A DNA stretch of 64,000 bases from Corella eumyota. Taxonomy: Eukaryota; Chordata; Ascidiacea; Phlebobranchia; Corellidae. A model generated the notes under the pieces. It did no database searches, was not told the DNA's origin, and saw only the letters and a list, made by a program, of their open reading frames with translations. Positions within the stretch are counted from its first letter, which is position 1. The number at the start of each line of letters is the position of its first letter. Where the stretch lies: positions 3,596,001 to 3,660,000 of the forward strand of contig OY720100.1 in the NCBI GenBank assembly GCA_963082875.1. The letters are read 5' to 3'. Made by a program: the position numbers and the translations under genes. This document shows, in pieces, positions 39,201 through 49,651 of the stretch.

Positions 39201-39572
39201 TAACAACGTCAAGTTTTCAATTGCGACAGTTTGGAGCAAGGGTTTTTGCTGCCACTAAAAATCCAAACGCCAGGGACAAAACAGTTAAAACTGCCCCTCG
39301 GTATGTCATTTTTTATTAAAATAGGTTAAAATGTTTTCAAATGCCCATAATCTTTTGATCTGTTTACACCCTTAAATATAAGAATATAAACAATGACAAA
39401 AAAATATTTTAAATAAAAAATAACCCATCATTCTAAATATGAATTGGTTTTGTGAAATTGACCTCTTTTTATTAAAGTATTTGGAGAAATTTTCATTTTG
39501 CATTATGTTTTTTGTTTTAGTTTGTTCAGAACAGATTTTGAAGCAGAGTCACCTACCTCCCCAGTCACGTGA
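24244..39572 (+). CDS. PREX: P-Rex Rac guanine-nucleotide exchange factor
   Basis: Forty-three coding exons join in frame to 1825 aa: 24244-24348, 24568-24672, 25350-25439, 25519-25623, 26625-26723, 26928-27089, 27323-27465, 27650-27795, 27867-28016, 28236-28377, 28647-28747, 28945-29098, 29266-29414, 29612-29772, 30319-30420, 30510-30661, 30838-30973, 31213-31371, 31535-31668, 31795-31849, 31955-32080, 32162-32323, 32473-32589, 32764-32845, 32967-33168, 33342-33510, 33825-33921, 34073-34219, 34567-34674, 34936-35047, 35191-35282, 35443-35585, 35663-35778, 35902-36050, 36284-36399, 36501-36602, 37062-37164, 37498-37554, 37934-38077, 38258-38439, 38594-38772, 39130-39300, 39521-39572. Family order is DH (~10-205), PH (~225-370), DEP1 (~385-475), DEP2 (~490-570), PDZ1 (~605-690), PDZ2 (~690-775), then the IP4P-like half. 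The DH residues needed for exchange, E18 (human P-Rex1 E56) and the SNVNE asparagines N197/N199, are present. The family activates Rac downstream of PIP3 and G-beta-gamma. It is longer than human P-Rex1 (1659) because of a Ser/Asn-rich linker. Confidence 0.96.
24388..24467. repeat. Palindromic foldback element in P-Rex intron 1
   Basis: About 80 bp. The left arm, GGATCACTTGTACTATACGG plus TTCT, pairs with the right arm, AGAACCGTCAAGTACGAGTG plus ATCT, with few mismatches around a loop of about 32 nt. It is a miniature foldback, probably non-autonomous. No clear target duplication is seen. Confidence 0.7.
36738..36890 (+). repeat. tRNA-derived SINE, second family, in P-Rex intron 36
   Basis: It has a head AGTCCGGTAGTGTGGCGAAC with a box A-like part and box B GGGTTCGAGCCGC. 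The body is GC-rich (TTGAGCCCGGCGTTTACGGA) and unlike the 270-bp SINEs; an A-rich end follows. GC content well above its surroundings marks it as an insertion. Confidence 0.75.
38594..39572 (+). other. P-Rex C-terminal IP4P-like module with CX5R motif
   Basis: The last three exons of the P-Rex gene encode the end of the domain related to inositol polyphosphate 4-phosphatase. Residues 1746-1752 read CNNGVQR, a CX5R signature split across the exon 41/42 junction, followed by [19 protein letters not shown]. Human P-Rex1 also keeps a CX5R (CGTGMQR), and phosphatase activity has not been shown for it. The lysines of the INPP4 motif CKSAKDR are absent in both, so this is most likely a structural, autoinhibitory module. 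Confidence 0.8.
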
Positions 39573-40413
39573 CCTGCAAGTGAAACAATTTTTAATCAAA
39601 CATCAGGTGTTTTAAAACATTGATTTAAAAACATTTTAACATTTAAAACTAATTTTAATTATTTTAATAAGGTTTGTAACATGTTCTATAACCCTTATTA
39701 TAGAATAAAGTGATTATACTTGCTTATTTTTCAAGCAATTCTTCTTTCAAATATCTATGCGATAAATGTTTATTGCAGGGGGTTTTTAAGCTTTTTTTAT
39801 TTGCCCAACTTAGCATAAACCGCTGTTTTAGTTTTGCCTTTATGGTAGTTGAATCCTTCTTTATATCACTGTATATTGTTAGCCGAGTATTATGTATTTT
39901 ACTTTTCTTAATAACATGCGGCTTTTAAGGAACATTTGTACAGCATATTGAACATAAGCTGTTGTAAAAGAAATAAATATTTCAGTAACGGTAAAGTTAT
40001 GAGACCAAAATCCATTCCAGTGAAAGTCTTAACAGTTTTGTTAGCCAGCATTTCGTTAAACTTTATTTCTAATAGGACCAATTGTAACTTACATTCTTCA
40101 AAACATACCAACTTTTCTTCAATATATTATTTGTTTTTTCTTCGCCACCAAATGCCTTTGTTGTTGTTATTATTTTTTTACTTCCACAGGAATAGATTGT
40201 ATTATGTAAAGTGTTATAATTTTTTTTTTGATTTGTGCATGCGTTAGATTTAGTCAACATATAATTTCAAAATTTTTGTTTTATTTGAGTGTTTGCTTAA
40301 TGGCCCTTTTTTAACTTCACGTTGTTATAATGTTTAAGTATTTACGCGTTTGATTTGCAATAAACAAATTATGTTCCCTCGTTGGATTAAACATGGTTGC
40401 TAAAAATGTCAGG

Positions 40414-40893
40414 GCGCTAGAAACTGTTGAAAAGAAACAAATGGAACGGAAACAAATGAAACGAAAATATTTGGAACGGATTTTAGTGAAGCGGATTTTT
40501 TTGACAGATAACTTTTTGGCGGAAAAAATATAAAAAATGGAAGAAACTAATAAATCAGAAACAAATGGAACGAACTTTAATAAAGCGGATTTTTTGACAG
40601 ATAACTTTTTGGCGGAAAAATATTAAACGCCCAACAACTCAGTTAAATTTTCTTGTTGATCTCTGTTTAATTTAAATCTGCTTTATTTTTTTTTATTTTT
40701 TTGTACATCACTTACTAAAATTAAATTTTTTACATTTGTTTTCACATTTTGAAAATCCGCCTTAAAAATAAATCCGTAAAAATCCGCTTTTATGAAATTC
40801 GTTCCATTTGTTTCCGTTCCAACTGTTTCCGTTCCATTTGTTTTTTTCCATTTAAATCCGTTCCAACAATTTCTTTCCAATAGATTCGGCGTC
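40414..40893. repeat. Foldback element with internal direct repeats
   Basis: The left half has GAAACAAATGGAACGGAAAC and AATATTTGGAACGGATTT; the right half has their reverse complements, such as GTTTCCGTTCCATTTGTTT. A block AAGCGGATTTTTTGACAG with AACTTTTTGGCGGAAAAA occurs twice, near 40490 and 40584. It resembles a non-autonomous foldback transposon with subterminal repeats; exact ends and family are unclear. Confidence 0.65.
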
Positions 40894-41936
40894 CCCAAAA
40901 TGTCTATAGAGTAGAACAATTTTAAATTCAATCGAAAAATCATGCAAAATCTTAGCCATTTGAACTGCAGAAATCAACATTGAATGATATTATTACGTGA
41001 CGAGGTATTTGAAAAATTAACAAAATATATTTCTGAATAAGAAGAATTTGTAGCCTAAGATGGCAAATATTTATTTGTATGCAGATATTAGGTTGTTTTA
41101 TTCAAAACAACCGTCAATTTATCATATCCTGGAAAACCCAATATTTATAAACAAGAAAATGCGTACGGTAGAATTAGTTACAAAAGCTTTTAAATGCAGT
41201 TTACTCACGAATTATTACAAAAATGATGCAAACACAACTTTTTTATTATGTTGATTTTTTAAATGGTATTGTTATTTCTCAATCAGTTTAAATTCTTTTG
41301 TTTTAAAAGCCCCTTAAGCACTCGTAGTGACACAGATTCTACCAGTGCCTACCGCATACTCTGAAAAATTTGTTGAACCTTACAGTTCAGTTTAATTTGT
41401 AGTGTAGCAGTGTAAATAAAAAAGTGCTGTTCTGTCACCACTATACACACTTTAGACTATTGATTTAGCTATTGTCTTATACTTAGCGACGGTCAGGGTA
41501 TAATTTTTTCAAAGTTTTAGTGTATGTACGACCTTTTAGTATATCATTTGTAAAGGAATGATGTATTTATGACTACAATTTTATTTTGTTAATGTAGCCT
41601 ATATTATTTAAAGTTAGTTGTTCTGGGATATATTGGTGTTGTAAGCACAGTAGCATAGGTAAATAATTAATGATTACGCAAGCCAGTGACTGTGAGAGAT
41701 TCTTAGGATTTAAATAATGTAGTGTTTGAGAAAGACAAAGGTGATACAAAAAATTAATATCACAGATTATTTTTAAATACGTTTTATTGAATTTTAAAAA
41801 ATTGAATTTAAATGTAAATAAACTTAAATTTACCTTTGGCTTTGTAAATATATATATAAGTTTTGAAATTGGCTGTGTTTTATATTGATTTTGTTTTGTT
41901 TGGCAGAGCTATTATAAATGTGGTTTGTCTGTGGTG

Positions 41937-42412
41937 GTGTAGCGAATTTATCAATTTTAGGAACTGTCCTTACTTGTTGGTTGTTTACAAGAATATAAAA
42001 TTCTGGGTAATTCTTACTGAAATAAATTCTAAATTCAAGTTAAGTCGAAATCCATTATTGAGTGGCGTCCGTTCAATATAACGAAATTGCCTGTTTTTTT
42101 AAAAAACAAATCTGTTTTTAAAACAAACATTTGCACTTGATAAAAAGCAGTAATAAATCGTTGAAAAAATGATTCAATACCAGAAAAAAACGAGGTTAGA
42201 GTTCCCATGTGAAAGGAGTTGTTAAATAACCCGCAAATTCGATAAACAAGTTATAGTTAAAAGCATTGGAACTTGTTAAAATAGGGAAGAAAAATACGCC
42301 AAAGCTTGTCAGCAAATAAATAACAATTCCATTTCAAATTAACATCAAAAAAAATATTTGTTTAGAAAATTTAAAGTTAGCTTATGCGGATTTATTTAAC
42401 ATAAGCTACTGT
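41937..42412 (+). repeat. Dispersed repeat of unknown kind, copy 2
   Basis: Partner of the copy at 14227-14691, same orientation. It begins TGTAGCGAATTTATCAATTT and ends ACATAAGCTACTGTG. The core from GAGGTTAGAGTTCCCATGTG to ATTGGAACTTGTTAAAATAG is almost unchanged. It has two small insertions relative to copy 1. Confidence 0.75.
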
Positions 42413-43210
42413 GAGATTGGTCAAGAGCGAAGGAAATCCAAATTGTTTGCGTTGTTGACTAAAATTGAATTTAATGCTAATATATAATTTTTAAATTTGG
42501 TAGTTTGTTCCATAAAGTTATGCCCAAAATGTTTTTTGTGTTACGCTATTGATTTTAGGTTCATTTAAAACGCAAGCTGTGTCTAAAGTAGTCAGTTACT
42601 TCGGGCTGGGAACAGCGCAAGAAAATACAGCTTCTTGTGTTTTTGGACGAATAATATAAGCACTGAATTAATTATTAGATTTTTTATTAAAAAAATGTTT
42701 TTTTGTCAACATTTTTAAATTTAGAAAAAATTTTTTTTTAGAAAAAAAAAAAAAAAAAATTGACTTAATTATTTAAATTTTGTGTATTAAGTAATAATTA
42801 AACATATTTTAAAAACTTTTAAAAATTTTATACTATAAAATAGTTTATTTATATCATAAATGTTACATTTTTTAGTATTAAAATTACAGTTAGAGTATAA
42901 AAATGTACGGTAGTATTATTTTTCTTAAAGAGCTTTCTATAAACCTTTTTTTAATAACAACAATTTTCCGCTCATTGCAAATTAAAAATGCAAACACAAG
43001 ATGTTTTTGAATTAAAAAAACGCAACATTGCGCAAAAAAACGTTCTTCCCGTTTATTCGTCAATTGTTTGTTTTAAAACCGATGTCCAGTAAAATTTTAA
43101 GAAATGTTTACTAAGCTTGTTTTAAATGTTTGTTCTTAGCTCTATACTTAAAAAATTTGCTGTATTTACGTTGAGACTATGAAAGTATATAACTTAATTA
43201 AACGTTGTTT

Positions 43211-43219
43211 TTTCTTTAG
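43211..43219 (+). promoter_or_regulatory. Splice acceptor upstream of the UNC93-like start
   Basis: TTTTTTTCTTTAG precedes the ATG at 43263 by 44 nt with no coding exon before it. It could join a 5' UTR exon, or receive a spliced leader by trans-splicing, which is known in tunicates. The sequence alone cannot choose. Confidence 0.4.
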
Positions 43220-43262
43220 CTTTCTGAAACCATTTTTAAAATAGAAAAAAAGGTAGCAAAAT

Positions 43263-45665
43263 ATGGATGCTCGTTTAGAATTACCTGATAAAAGGCTTTA
43301 CAAAGATGCAAGACGTCTAATTACTGTTCAGTGCTATTACCTCGGATCTGCAGCAGTGCTTCTGTATTCAGCATTTATAGGAGTGGTGTGTCTTCAGTCT
43401 TCAATTAATATAGATAATGAACTTGGCACTACGAACCTAGCTGTAGCCTATGCAACCTCGGCAATTATTGGAATAACTTTTAACTCGTATATACTACGTC
43501 GTTTAGGCCCTAGACGGGCTTTACTTTTAGCCGATGTAATGTATCTGATCTATACACTTGTTAACCTTTATCCAAGTAAGAAATACAAAACAACTATAAT
43601 GTATAAAAATTAGTTTAAAAAATGGTGTTTTTTTAATGTAAAAATTGTTAAAAGAAGAGCCCCAATATTTTTAAATCACTTTGCTTTTAGAGCCCTTTGT
43701 CTTAATTACTGGTGCAGTCTGTATCGGAATTGGCCAGGTGATAACCTATTCCTCGTTTTTCGCATTTTTATCACATTATGGAAGCAAGTACTATCAAGTT
43801 AAACAAGAAGAGGCTCGAATTTTTCAGTTTGATTCTGCAAAAATTGAAACAGACGCTGGAGTTTATATCCGTAGATTTACTGGAAAATTCTTCGCTATTA
43901 TGTCAAGTTATTTAGTAAGAAACATTGTATTTTATTTAAATAAAATTTCATTTAACATTTATTCCCAAATTATATTTTTTGATAATTTTTATATGTAAGT
44001 GATTTAATAAATTTCTTCATCAAAAAAAAATTTTTGCGATGCAAAATGTTTTTAGGTAATTGGGAATTTAGCAACCTACGCCATTATTTGCCTTGGAAAA
44101 ACTTTTCACGACAACGAAGTTATCAATAGCCAACCAAAGTAATAACAATATATTGGACGTAAATACTATTTCATCTTAATTACCGATTTAATTTACTCTT
44201 CTAAATTTTTGTTACCAGAAACCTTATACCATCCAATATATCTTATTTTACAACACCGGTTAGTAATAATGCCAGCACGACACATTCAATAATGTACTGT
44301 GCATCAAAACAATGTTCCTACGCCCAAAAATCAGTCGAAAACGACGCAAACAACTACGAAATTACAAGTTTTACGCTGAAGTTGTTGTTATTTGGATTTT
44401 ATGCTGTTTTACAATTACTCGGATTTTTTATACATCTTTGTTTTATAAAATATCCGATAGAAATTCAGCCTTTAAATACAGATGTTAAACTTCTTGAATG
44501 TGCTGAGAAAAATGAATTGCAAATAAACAACGAAAATACTGCGAAAATTAAAGCAAAAAATAAAAATCTTGTAAGTAACGAAATAACTTGAAAGTTTAAA
44601 ACTTTAATAAAAAAAGTTTTTTTTTTAAACTAAAAAAAAAAGAAAAACTGAAATAAAATATTTAAAAAAAAAATTGTATTTTTAGGTTCTTAAAATTTTG
44701 AAAAACTTAGTAGAGCTTGGCAAACATATGTTAACAAAACAGCAGTTACTAATCATTCCAATGAACTTACATTTTGGGCTTATTACAGCCTTTCTATTTG
44801 GGGATTTCACGCGTTCTTACATATCTTGCCTTTTGTCTGTCGAAAATGTAAGTCAAAAAACCATTATAACTTGTGCAAAAAATGGTCAACTATTAAAAAA
44901 AGTTGGTTAAGGTTTTAATGACAACCCCTTAACTAATCAACAGATTTATTTTTAATTAAAACAAGATTACTCTACATTTTTGTAACTTTATTAAATTTAT
45001 ATAGACATCGTTTTTGATTTTATATTTAACGTTAAATCAGCATTACGTATTACATTTTCACCAGGTCGGTTTAGTGATGTCCTTCGTAGGCGCAGTTGGT
45101 ATTTTGTCGTGTATATTTTATGAAAAGTTTTCACCAAGACTCGGGCGAGCTTGTTTCGGTTTGTTTGCATTTGTACTTGAGATGATTATTTTGTTTCTAT
45201 CTTTGTTTTGGATACCAACTGAGAAAACGAAATGGATTGTGCCTTGTATCCTAGCAGTGCTTTGGGCAGTTTCGGACGGGTTTAGGCAATCTAACATTGC
45301 AGGTAAGTTTTTACAACTATTACTTTAAGCAATGCTAGTCATATGTAATTGCCAGCGTTAGGTGTAAAAAATAGTATTTTAATTAGCATAAACATTTTTT
45401 TTTCGTAGCAACTTATGTGGAATATTTTCCGGTTAACGGTGAAGTGGCTTACAGTGCCTTTTGCGTTCTTTCTGCCCTAGGATCTGCTCTAATGTACTTA
45501 TCTGGCCGATACCTATGCGTATACCACAAGCTTTACGTTTTAATTGGATTTTCTATCGTGGGATTTGCTAGCTTTCTATGTGCTGAATACTTGTTTAAGT
45601 CGCAATGCGATAGAAAAAAAGTTGCCACTAAAGCTTTAGGTGATAAAAAAATGATGTTGCAATAG
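43263..45665 (+). CDS. UNC93-like multi-pass membrane protein
   Basis: Seven exons: 43263-43575, 43691-43914, 44056-44138, 44219-44570, 44686-44847, 45065-45302, 45409-45665. They join in frame to 542 aa. It has the UNC93/MFS layout: hydrophobic spans in residues ~22-100 and ~105-135, an extracytoplasmic loop with several Cys (~205-260), a span at ~275-300, a Lys/Asn-rich loop (~305-355), then six spans. UNC93 hallmarks are LGSAAVLLYSAFIGVVCLQSS near the N-terminus, FLFGDFTRSYISC (~358-370) and ILAVLWAVSDGFRQSNIA (~440-457), which matches the SGLWGVADAVWQTQ region of UNC93A. UNC93 proteins regulate potassium channels in worms (UNC-93) or traffic Toll-like receptors in mammals (UNC93B1). This one is nearest UNC93A by eye, whose role is not settled. 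A strong acceptor 44 nt before the ATG suggests a 5' UTR intron or spliced-leader addition. Confidence 0.9.
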
Positions 45666-46540
45666 TTTCAAATAATGGTAAAAGCGTGCGTTTGTAATTC
45701 AAATTAATATGAAAAAATCGAATATTTTAGTTATGTGATTTCGTGCCTTCTTTCAGCTCTGGTCATTTAACAAAAACTTTAAATTCCGCTGATAGGCAAT
45801 CGAACCTAATATAAAACAATTTGCAAAACATTAAAAGTTCACTATGAAAATTTACAGCTCAGTTTTACAAATAAATCAGTAGTATGATATTAAAACCTAC
45901 TATGGTAAAGAAATTACTCTTTAAGGCCCGTTCACACGGCGTACGCAACGCAACGTAACTTATTGTAAGATTTCGCAACAATTTAAAATGAACAGAGTCG
46001 TTCACACGTACGAAAGTTTGCGTAAGTTACGTAAGATTCGGTAAAGTTTTGTAGCCGAAGCGAAATTTACGCAAGATTTCGTAAGCGGTATACTTTTATT
46101 AGATATTTTGTATTTGTTAATCCCTAGAACTCCTAAAGTTACGTAACGCAACGCATTGCAACGCAACGTTACCTTGTCGTGTGAACAGGCCTTTACTCTT
46201 TAAATATTTCAAATTAATTTTTTGGCAACTTTTTATACATGGAAATATTTTTCTATTAATTTAAGTTCTTTGTTTTTTGATTTCACCAAATCACATAAGT
46301 GCAATTTTTTTTCATTATTAGCACTATTAGTAAACTCTATGCCTCTAAAACGGTTAAATACCTTTTAATTAATTTTTTTAAGTCTTAAAAGTTAATTTGT
46401 TATACACCTATATTTGTTTAGATTAAATTTCATATGCAATTATTAGTTTTGACTCTGTGTTGTTATTTAAACAGTTTAAAAACCATTATTTACAAACTTC
46501 AAAAAACTCCTAGACCTAACGAACAATCTAAAAAAAAGAT
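45666..46540. other. 3' flank of the UNC93-like gene with a MITE
   Basis: It holds the 3' UTR of the UNC93-like gene and the inverted-repeat element at 45924-46192. The remainder is AT-rich and featureless. Confidence 0.4.
45924..46192. mobile_element. MITE with 10-bp target duplication
   Basis: A 269-bp element with terminal inverted repeats AGGCCCGTTCACACG and CGTGTGAACAGGCCT (one mismatch). Subterminal ACGCAACGCAACGT on the left is mirrored near the right end. A perfect direct repeat, TTACTCTTTA, lies at 45914-45923 and 46193-46202. Duplications of 9-11 bp are typical of Mutator-like elements, but the A/T at the boundary could shorten it to 8, which would fit hAT. No transposase is present. 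Confidence 0.82.
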
Positions 46541-47960
46541 TATAGTCCAAAAAAATTTTTTTTTAAATTAAAATTTTTTTCCAAATTTAAAAAAAAATTT
46601 TATTATTAAAACCGCACTAGTTAAACTAACATAAAAATATTATAATCCTATAACAATATACAAAAGAGTAATGACAAAATTATTATATTTTTGCGAAATC
46701 GCGAATGTCGTAATTAACATTCAAGAAAAAACATTTTTCAAAAAATGGTTTACAACAAAAGTTAAAGCAATTTTATATCTCGCGAACTGATAACCTATTG
46801 ACCCTTAGCCTAATATAATATAGACCGACAAAATTTTTCTAAAATTTTTTTTTCCAAATTTAAAAATAAATGTTACTAGATTTATTTGATAAATAAAATA
46901 TGGTTCGAAATCGTTTGATTCTTTTTTATAAATATAATTTATTTAGTAAGTTTATTAATTAAATTATAAATTTAAATATGAACTTTTTTATATTTAAACC
47001 TAATTTTAACAAACAAACACGCATTCATTGATATTGTAATATAAAAGTAAACTAAATTTAAAAGCAAAATACCGATCTTAATTTTTTAGTAATCAAACGA
47101 GTATTAAAATATAATAATAACAAAACAATTAAAAAAAAATATTTTACACATTTTTTACTTATATTTTAACATTTTACTTAAATTTTCAACCAATATTTTT
47201 TACTTTAATGGACAGCGAAAAGGACGATTTTTGACGGCGACCAGAACGCTATTAAATTATTCAAGCGTTAAACTCACACTGATTCATTATTTTATAAAAA
47301 AAAACAAAAATAATGATTAAACGATATTTAGCTAGAGTTAAATCTTCCTTTTAAATAGCAACATACAAAATAATAATACTAACAACATATTAAAATTTCA
47401 GAAAATTTAATCTTTAAATTTTAATAATAAAATATATTAATTAGTAATTAGTGACATTTAAATGTCGTAAATAGGAGGTTTGCGATTCGTTGGGATAATA
47501 ACAAACATACTGAAAATTTAGAATTTTAAAGAACAAAAGTTATTTTCCCTCAAAATTCGGTCAAATAAGAATAAAAACAACTAGATTTATTTAATAAATA
47601 AAATATGGTTCGAAATTATTTGATTATTTTTAAAAACTATTAATAAATAAAGCTACGCATAAACATTACTTAATTATAAATATTAACTAAATTAATAAAT
47701 CAATTATTACGTATTTAGTTATAAAACTAAAATCATATTAAATGATTGTACTAAAAAAATTTCAAAACAAAATTATTTTAAATGTTTTTTAAAAAAAAAA
47801 TCCTTTTTAAGTAATTAATATTATAATATAAAACTGTTACGTTTATAATATAAAACTATTTATTATGTATTATAATTTAAAACATAATAATAAAAATATT
47901 CACAATAACAACTCGTTTTGAAATCTAAGATTTTGAAGCATAATAATTATTACAACAAAA
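46540..47960. repeat. AT-rich repeat tract, left block
   Basis: It contains at least two copies of GATAAATAAAATATGGTTCG (46885 and 47590 regions) and TTAGTAATTAGTGACATTTA, which recur at 60.2 and 61.3 kb. At 46670-46790, CATTCAAGAAAAAACATTTT is a diverged relative of the satellite at the right end of the window. No coding potential. Confidence 0.65.
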
Positions 47961-48690
47961 ATAATCCCGACTAGTAAGGTCGTGGTAAAAAAAAATTGAA
48001 ATGTTACCGAAGAAAAGCGTAATTCGTTTCAGGCAATCAGCGCCGAAGTTAGCGAAGCGCAGAATTTAAGAGAAGCGCTTTTAGGTTTTGTGTTAAAACA
48101 TGTGGTATATAGTTTAATAGTAAGTTTATAAAACTAATATTTAATTAAATATTTAAAATTAATAAAGTTTTCTATTTTAAATTGTTTCGTAAGATAACGA
48201 CGTTGTTAGTTTTTTATAATTTGATTAGTTAAGAAACTATTTCTTTATACGCCTTTAGCATAATGCGTTGCGGATGAATACAACTGACGTCACAACTGAC
48301 GTCACAACTTGACTTCTTGGATCGGCTTGTCCGCCATTAAGTTTAAGTTAGTCTGTGTTCAGGATGTTTGTTTTATGTTTTAGCTAAGTTGAGAGTTTAA
48401 GCCATGTCGAAAGCGTCTTTAGGACGAAGCCATCTTTTTCTTTAACAAATCAAGTTAAGTGAATTATTTTATAATTTTTAGTAGTTATTTTTTTAGTGTA
48501 TATGGTGTTGTTTAATTGGTTATGCAGTGCGTTAGGGGTAGGATCGTGCGCGTATCGATACATTCGTTGTTTTAATGTTTGGCGTATTGCGTTTAACAGT
48601 CCGCGTATTTATTAAACAACACTATTTAAAAGCGTATCAATAAATAATACCTAACTAAACATTTTAACTGCCCCCAGTTTATACTTGCAG
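47961..48690. other. Non-repetitive stretch before the exon-like array
   Basis: Less AT-rich than its neighbours. It has two perfect CRE-like sites and, at 48404, ATGTCGAAAGCG in a good context (GCCATGTCG), opening a frame of only 13 codons. This is the best candidate for a promoter and 5' exon of a transcript running into the array, but no splice path from it to the array can be shown. Confidence 0.3.
48285..48304 (+). promoter_or_regulatory. Tandem CRE-like sites
   Basis: CAACTGACGTCA is repeated twice at 12-bp spacing, giving two perfect TGACGTCA palindromes at 48285-48292 and 48297-48304. They lie about 400 bp before the first exon-like unit. Confidence 0.45.
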
Positions 48691-49540
48691 TTGTAGATGA
48701 CGATCTCGCAGATTGGAAGAGTCTGGTGATGATCTGACGAGAAATAGGTACTAATTAGGCGATTCTACGGTGATTTAAAGAGAAATTGAAGAGTGTGATG
48801 TGGGCCTCAGGTAGTTGTAAATTTAGGCTTTGATGAGGTGTGAGGAAAAGACCAAAAAGGTGATTTCTTAAGCATTCCGGTAAGATACTTGTTTTTCGAA
48901 AAATATATATATTAAATAGATAATAAATTTATTTATCATTGTACAACTTTTACATGTTTCCCTCATAAACTATGGCTACACCCTAGCTTTGAAGGCTATG
49001 GTCCAACTTGTAAAGTTTTAAGATATTATTGATTACAGATATTATACTAAAAATGACCTAATACTAAGATCAGCCTAGTTGGATTAGGCGGGTCGTCAGT
49101 CTTGCTTTAAATTGAATTCGTGCGCGTGTTGCAACACATTGCTCCGTTCGTCGCTTCAGTTTGCGTCGCTATCGTTGTTCGCCGCTTTCGACGCTATCGT
49201 TGTTCGCCGCTTTCGACGCTATCGTTGTTCGCCGCTTTCGACGCTATCGTTGTTCGCCGCTTTCGACGCTATCGTTGTTCGCCGCAATCGTCGCTTCCGT
49301 TATTCGCCGCTTTCGTCGATCGCTTCAGTTGTTACGCTAGTTTGCGTCAATTTCGTTGTTCGTCGCTTCCGTCGCTTTAGTTGTAACATTGTCAGTTTGC
49401 GTGCGTCAATTTGAGTCGCTTTGGCTGTAAAGTTGTCAGTTTGCGTCGGTTTAGTTGTTTTTTTCCTAAGGTTTTAGATGACAACTTTGTGGAGCCGAGG
49501 GATCTGATGATGATGATGATAAAATGAGGTAAAGAGAAAA
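48691..49540 (+). repeat. Left flank of the exon-like array, paralogous to the right flank
   Basis: It starts with a short relative of the array core: acceptor TTGCAGTTGTAG, then ATGACGATCTCGCAG to GAGAAATAG|GTACTA (48695-48757), which meets an in-frame TGA. GGTAGTTGT, CAAAAAGGTGATTTCTT, TATTGATTACAGAT, GGCGGGTCGTCA and CGTGCGCGTGTTGCAAC follow; the same series occurs in order at 53470-53820. A 25-bp minisatellite lies in its GC-rich end. A second truncated core follows the acceptor CCTAAGGTTTTAG at about 49484-49537 and also meets a stop. Confidence 0.7.
49167..49291 (+). repeat. 25-bp GC-rich minisatellite
   Basis: The unit is CGCTATCGTTGTTCGCCGCT plus TTCGA. Four perfect copies are followed by one altered copy, then decayed CGTCGCTT/TTCGCCGC motifs to about 49450. 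The unit is not a multiple of three, so the overlapping open frames of 86-100 codons here are by-products. Confidence 0.9.
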
Positions 49541-49651
49541 TAGGTAACCTATAGTCCCTTGACCAACTAGGTAAAATGTTAACTAATTAACTAATATTTT
49601 TTCTATTTAGACATATATAACTGCTTTCCAGCATTCTTATTAAGGTTTCAG

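Larger units (their letters stand above)
39573..43262. other. Spacer between P-Rex and the UNC93-like gene
   Basis: About 3.7 kb. AATAAA at 39704-39709 is the likely P-Rex poly(A) signal. Then come a foldback element (40414-40893) and copy 2 of the dispersed repeat (41937-42412). No gene is recognised; the open frames at 39710-39928, 39936-40247, 41060-41254 and 41863-42081 lack homology I can name. Confidence 0.45.

Noticed and set aside
48404-48446. Start codon in a good context as the first exon of the array gene
   Set aside because: The frame closes after 13 codons and no donor precedes the stop in a way that would join the phase-1 cores.
49112-49414. Two overlapping open frames rich in Arg, Ser and Phe
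   Set aside because: Produced by the 25-bp GC-rich minisatellite, which is read in several frames at once.
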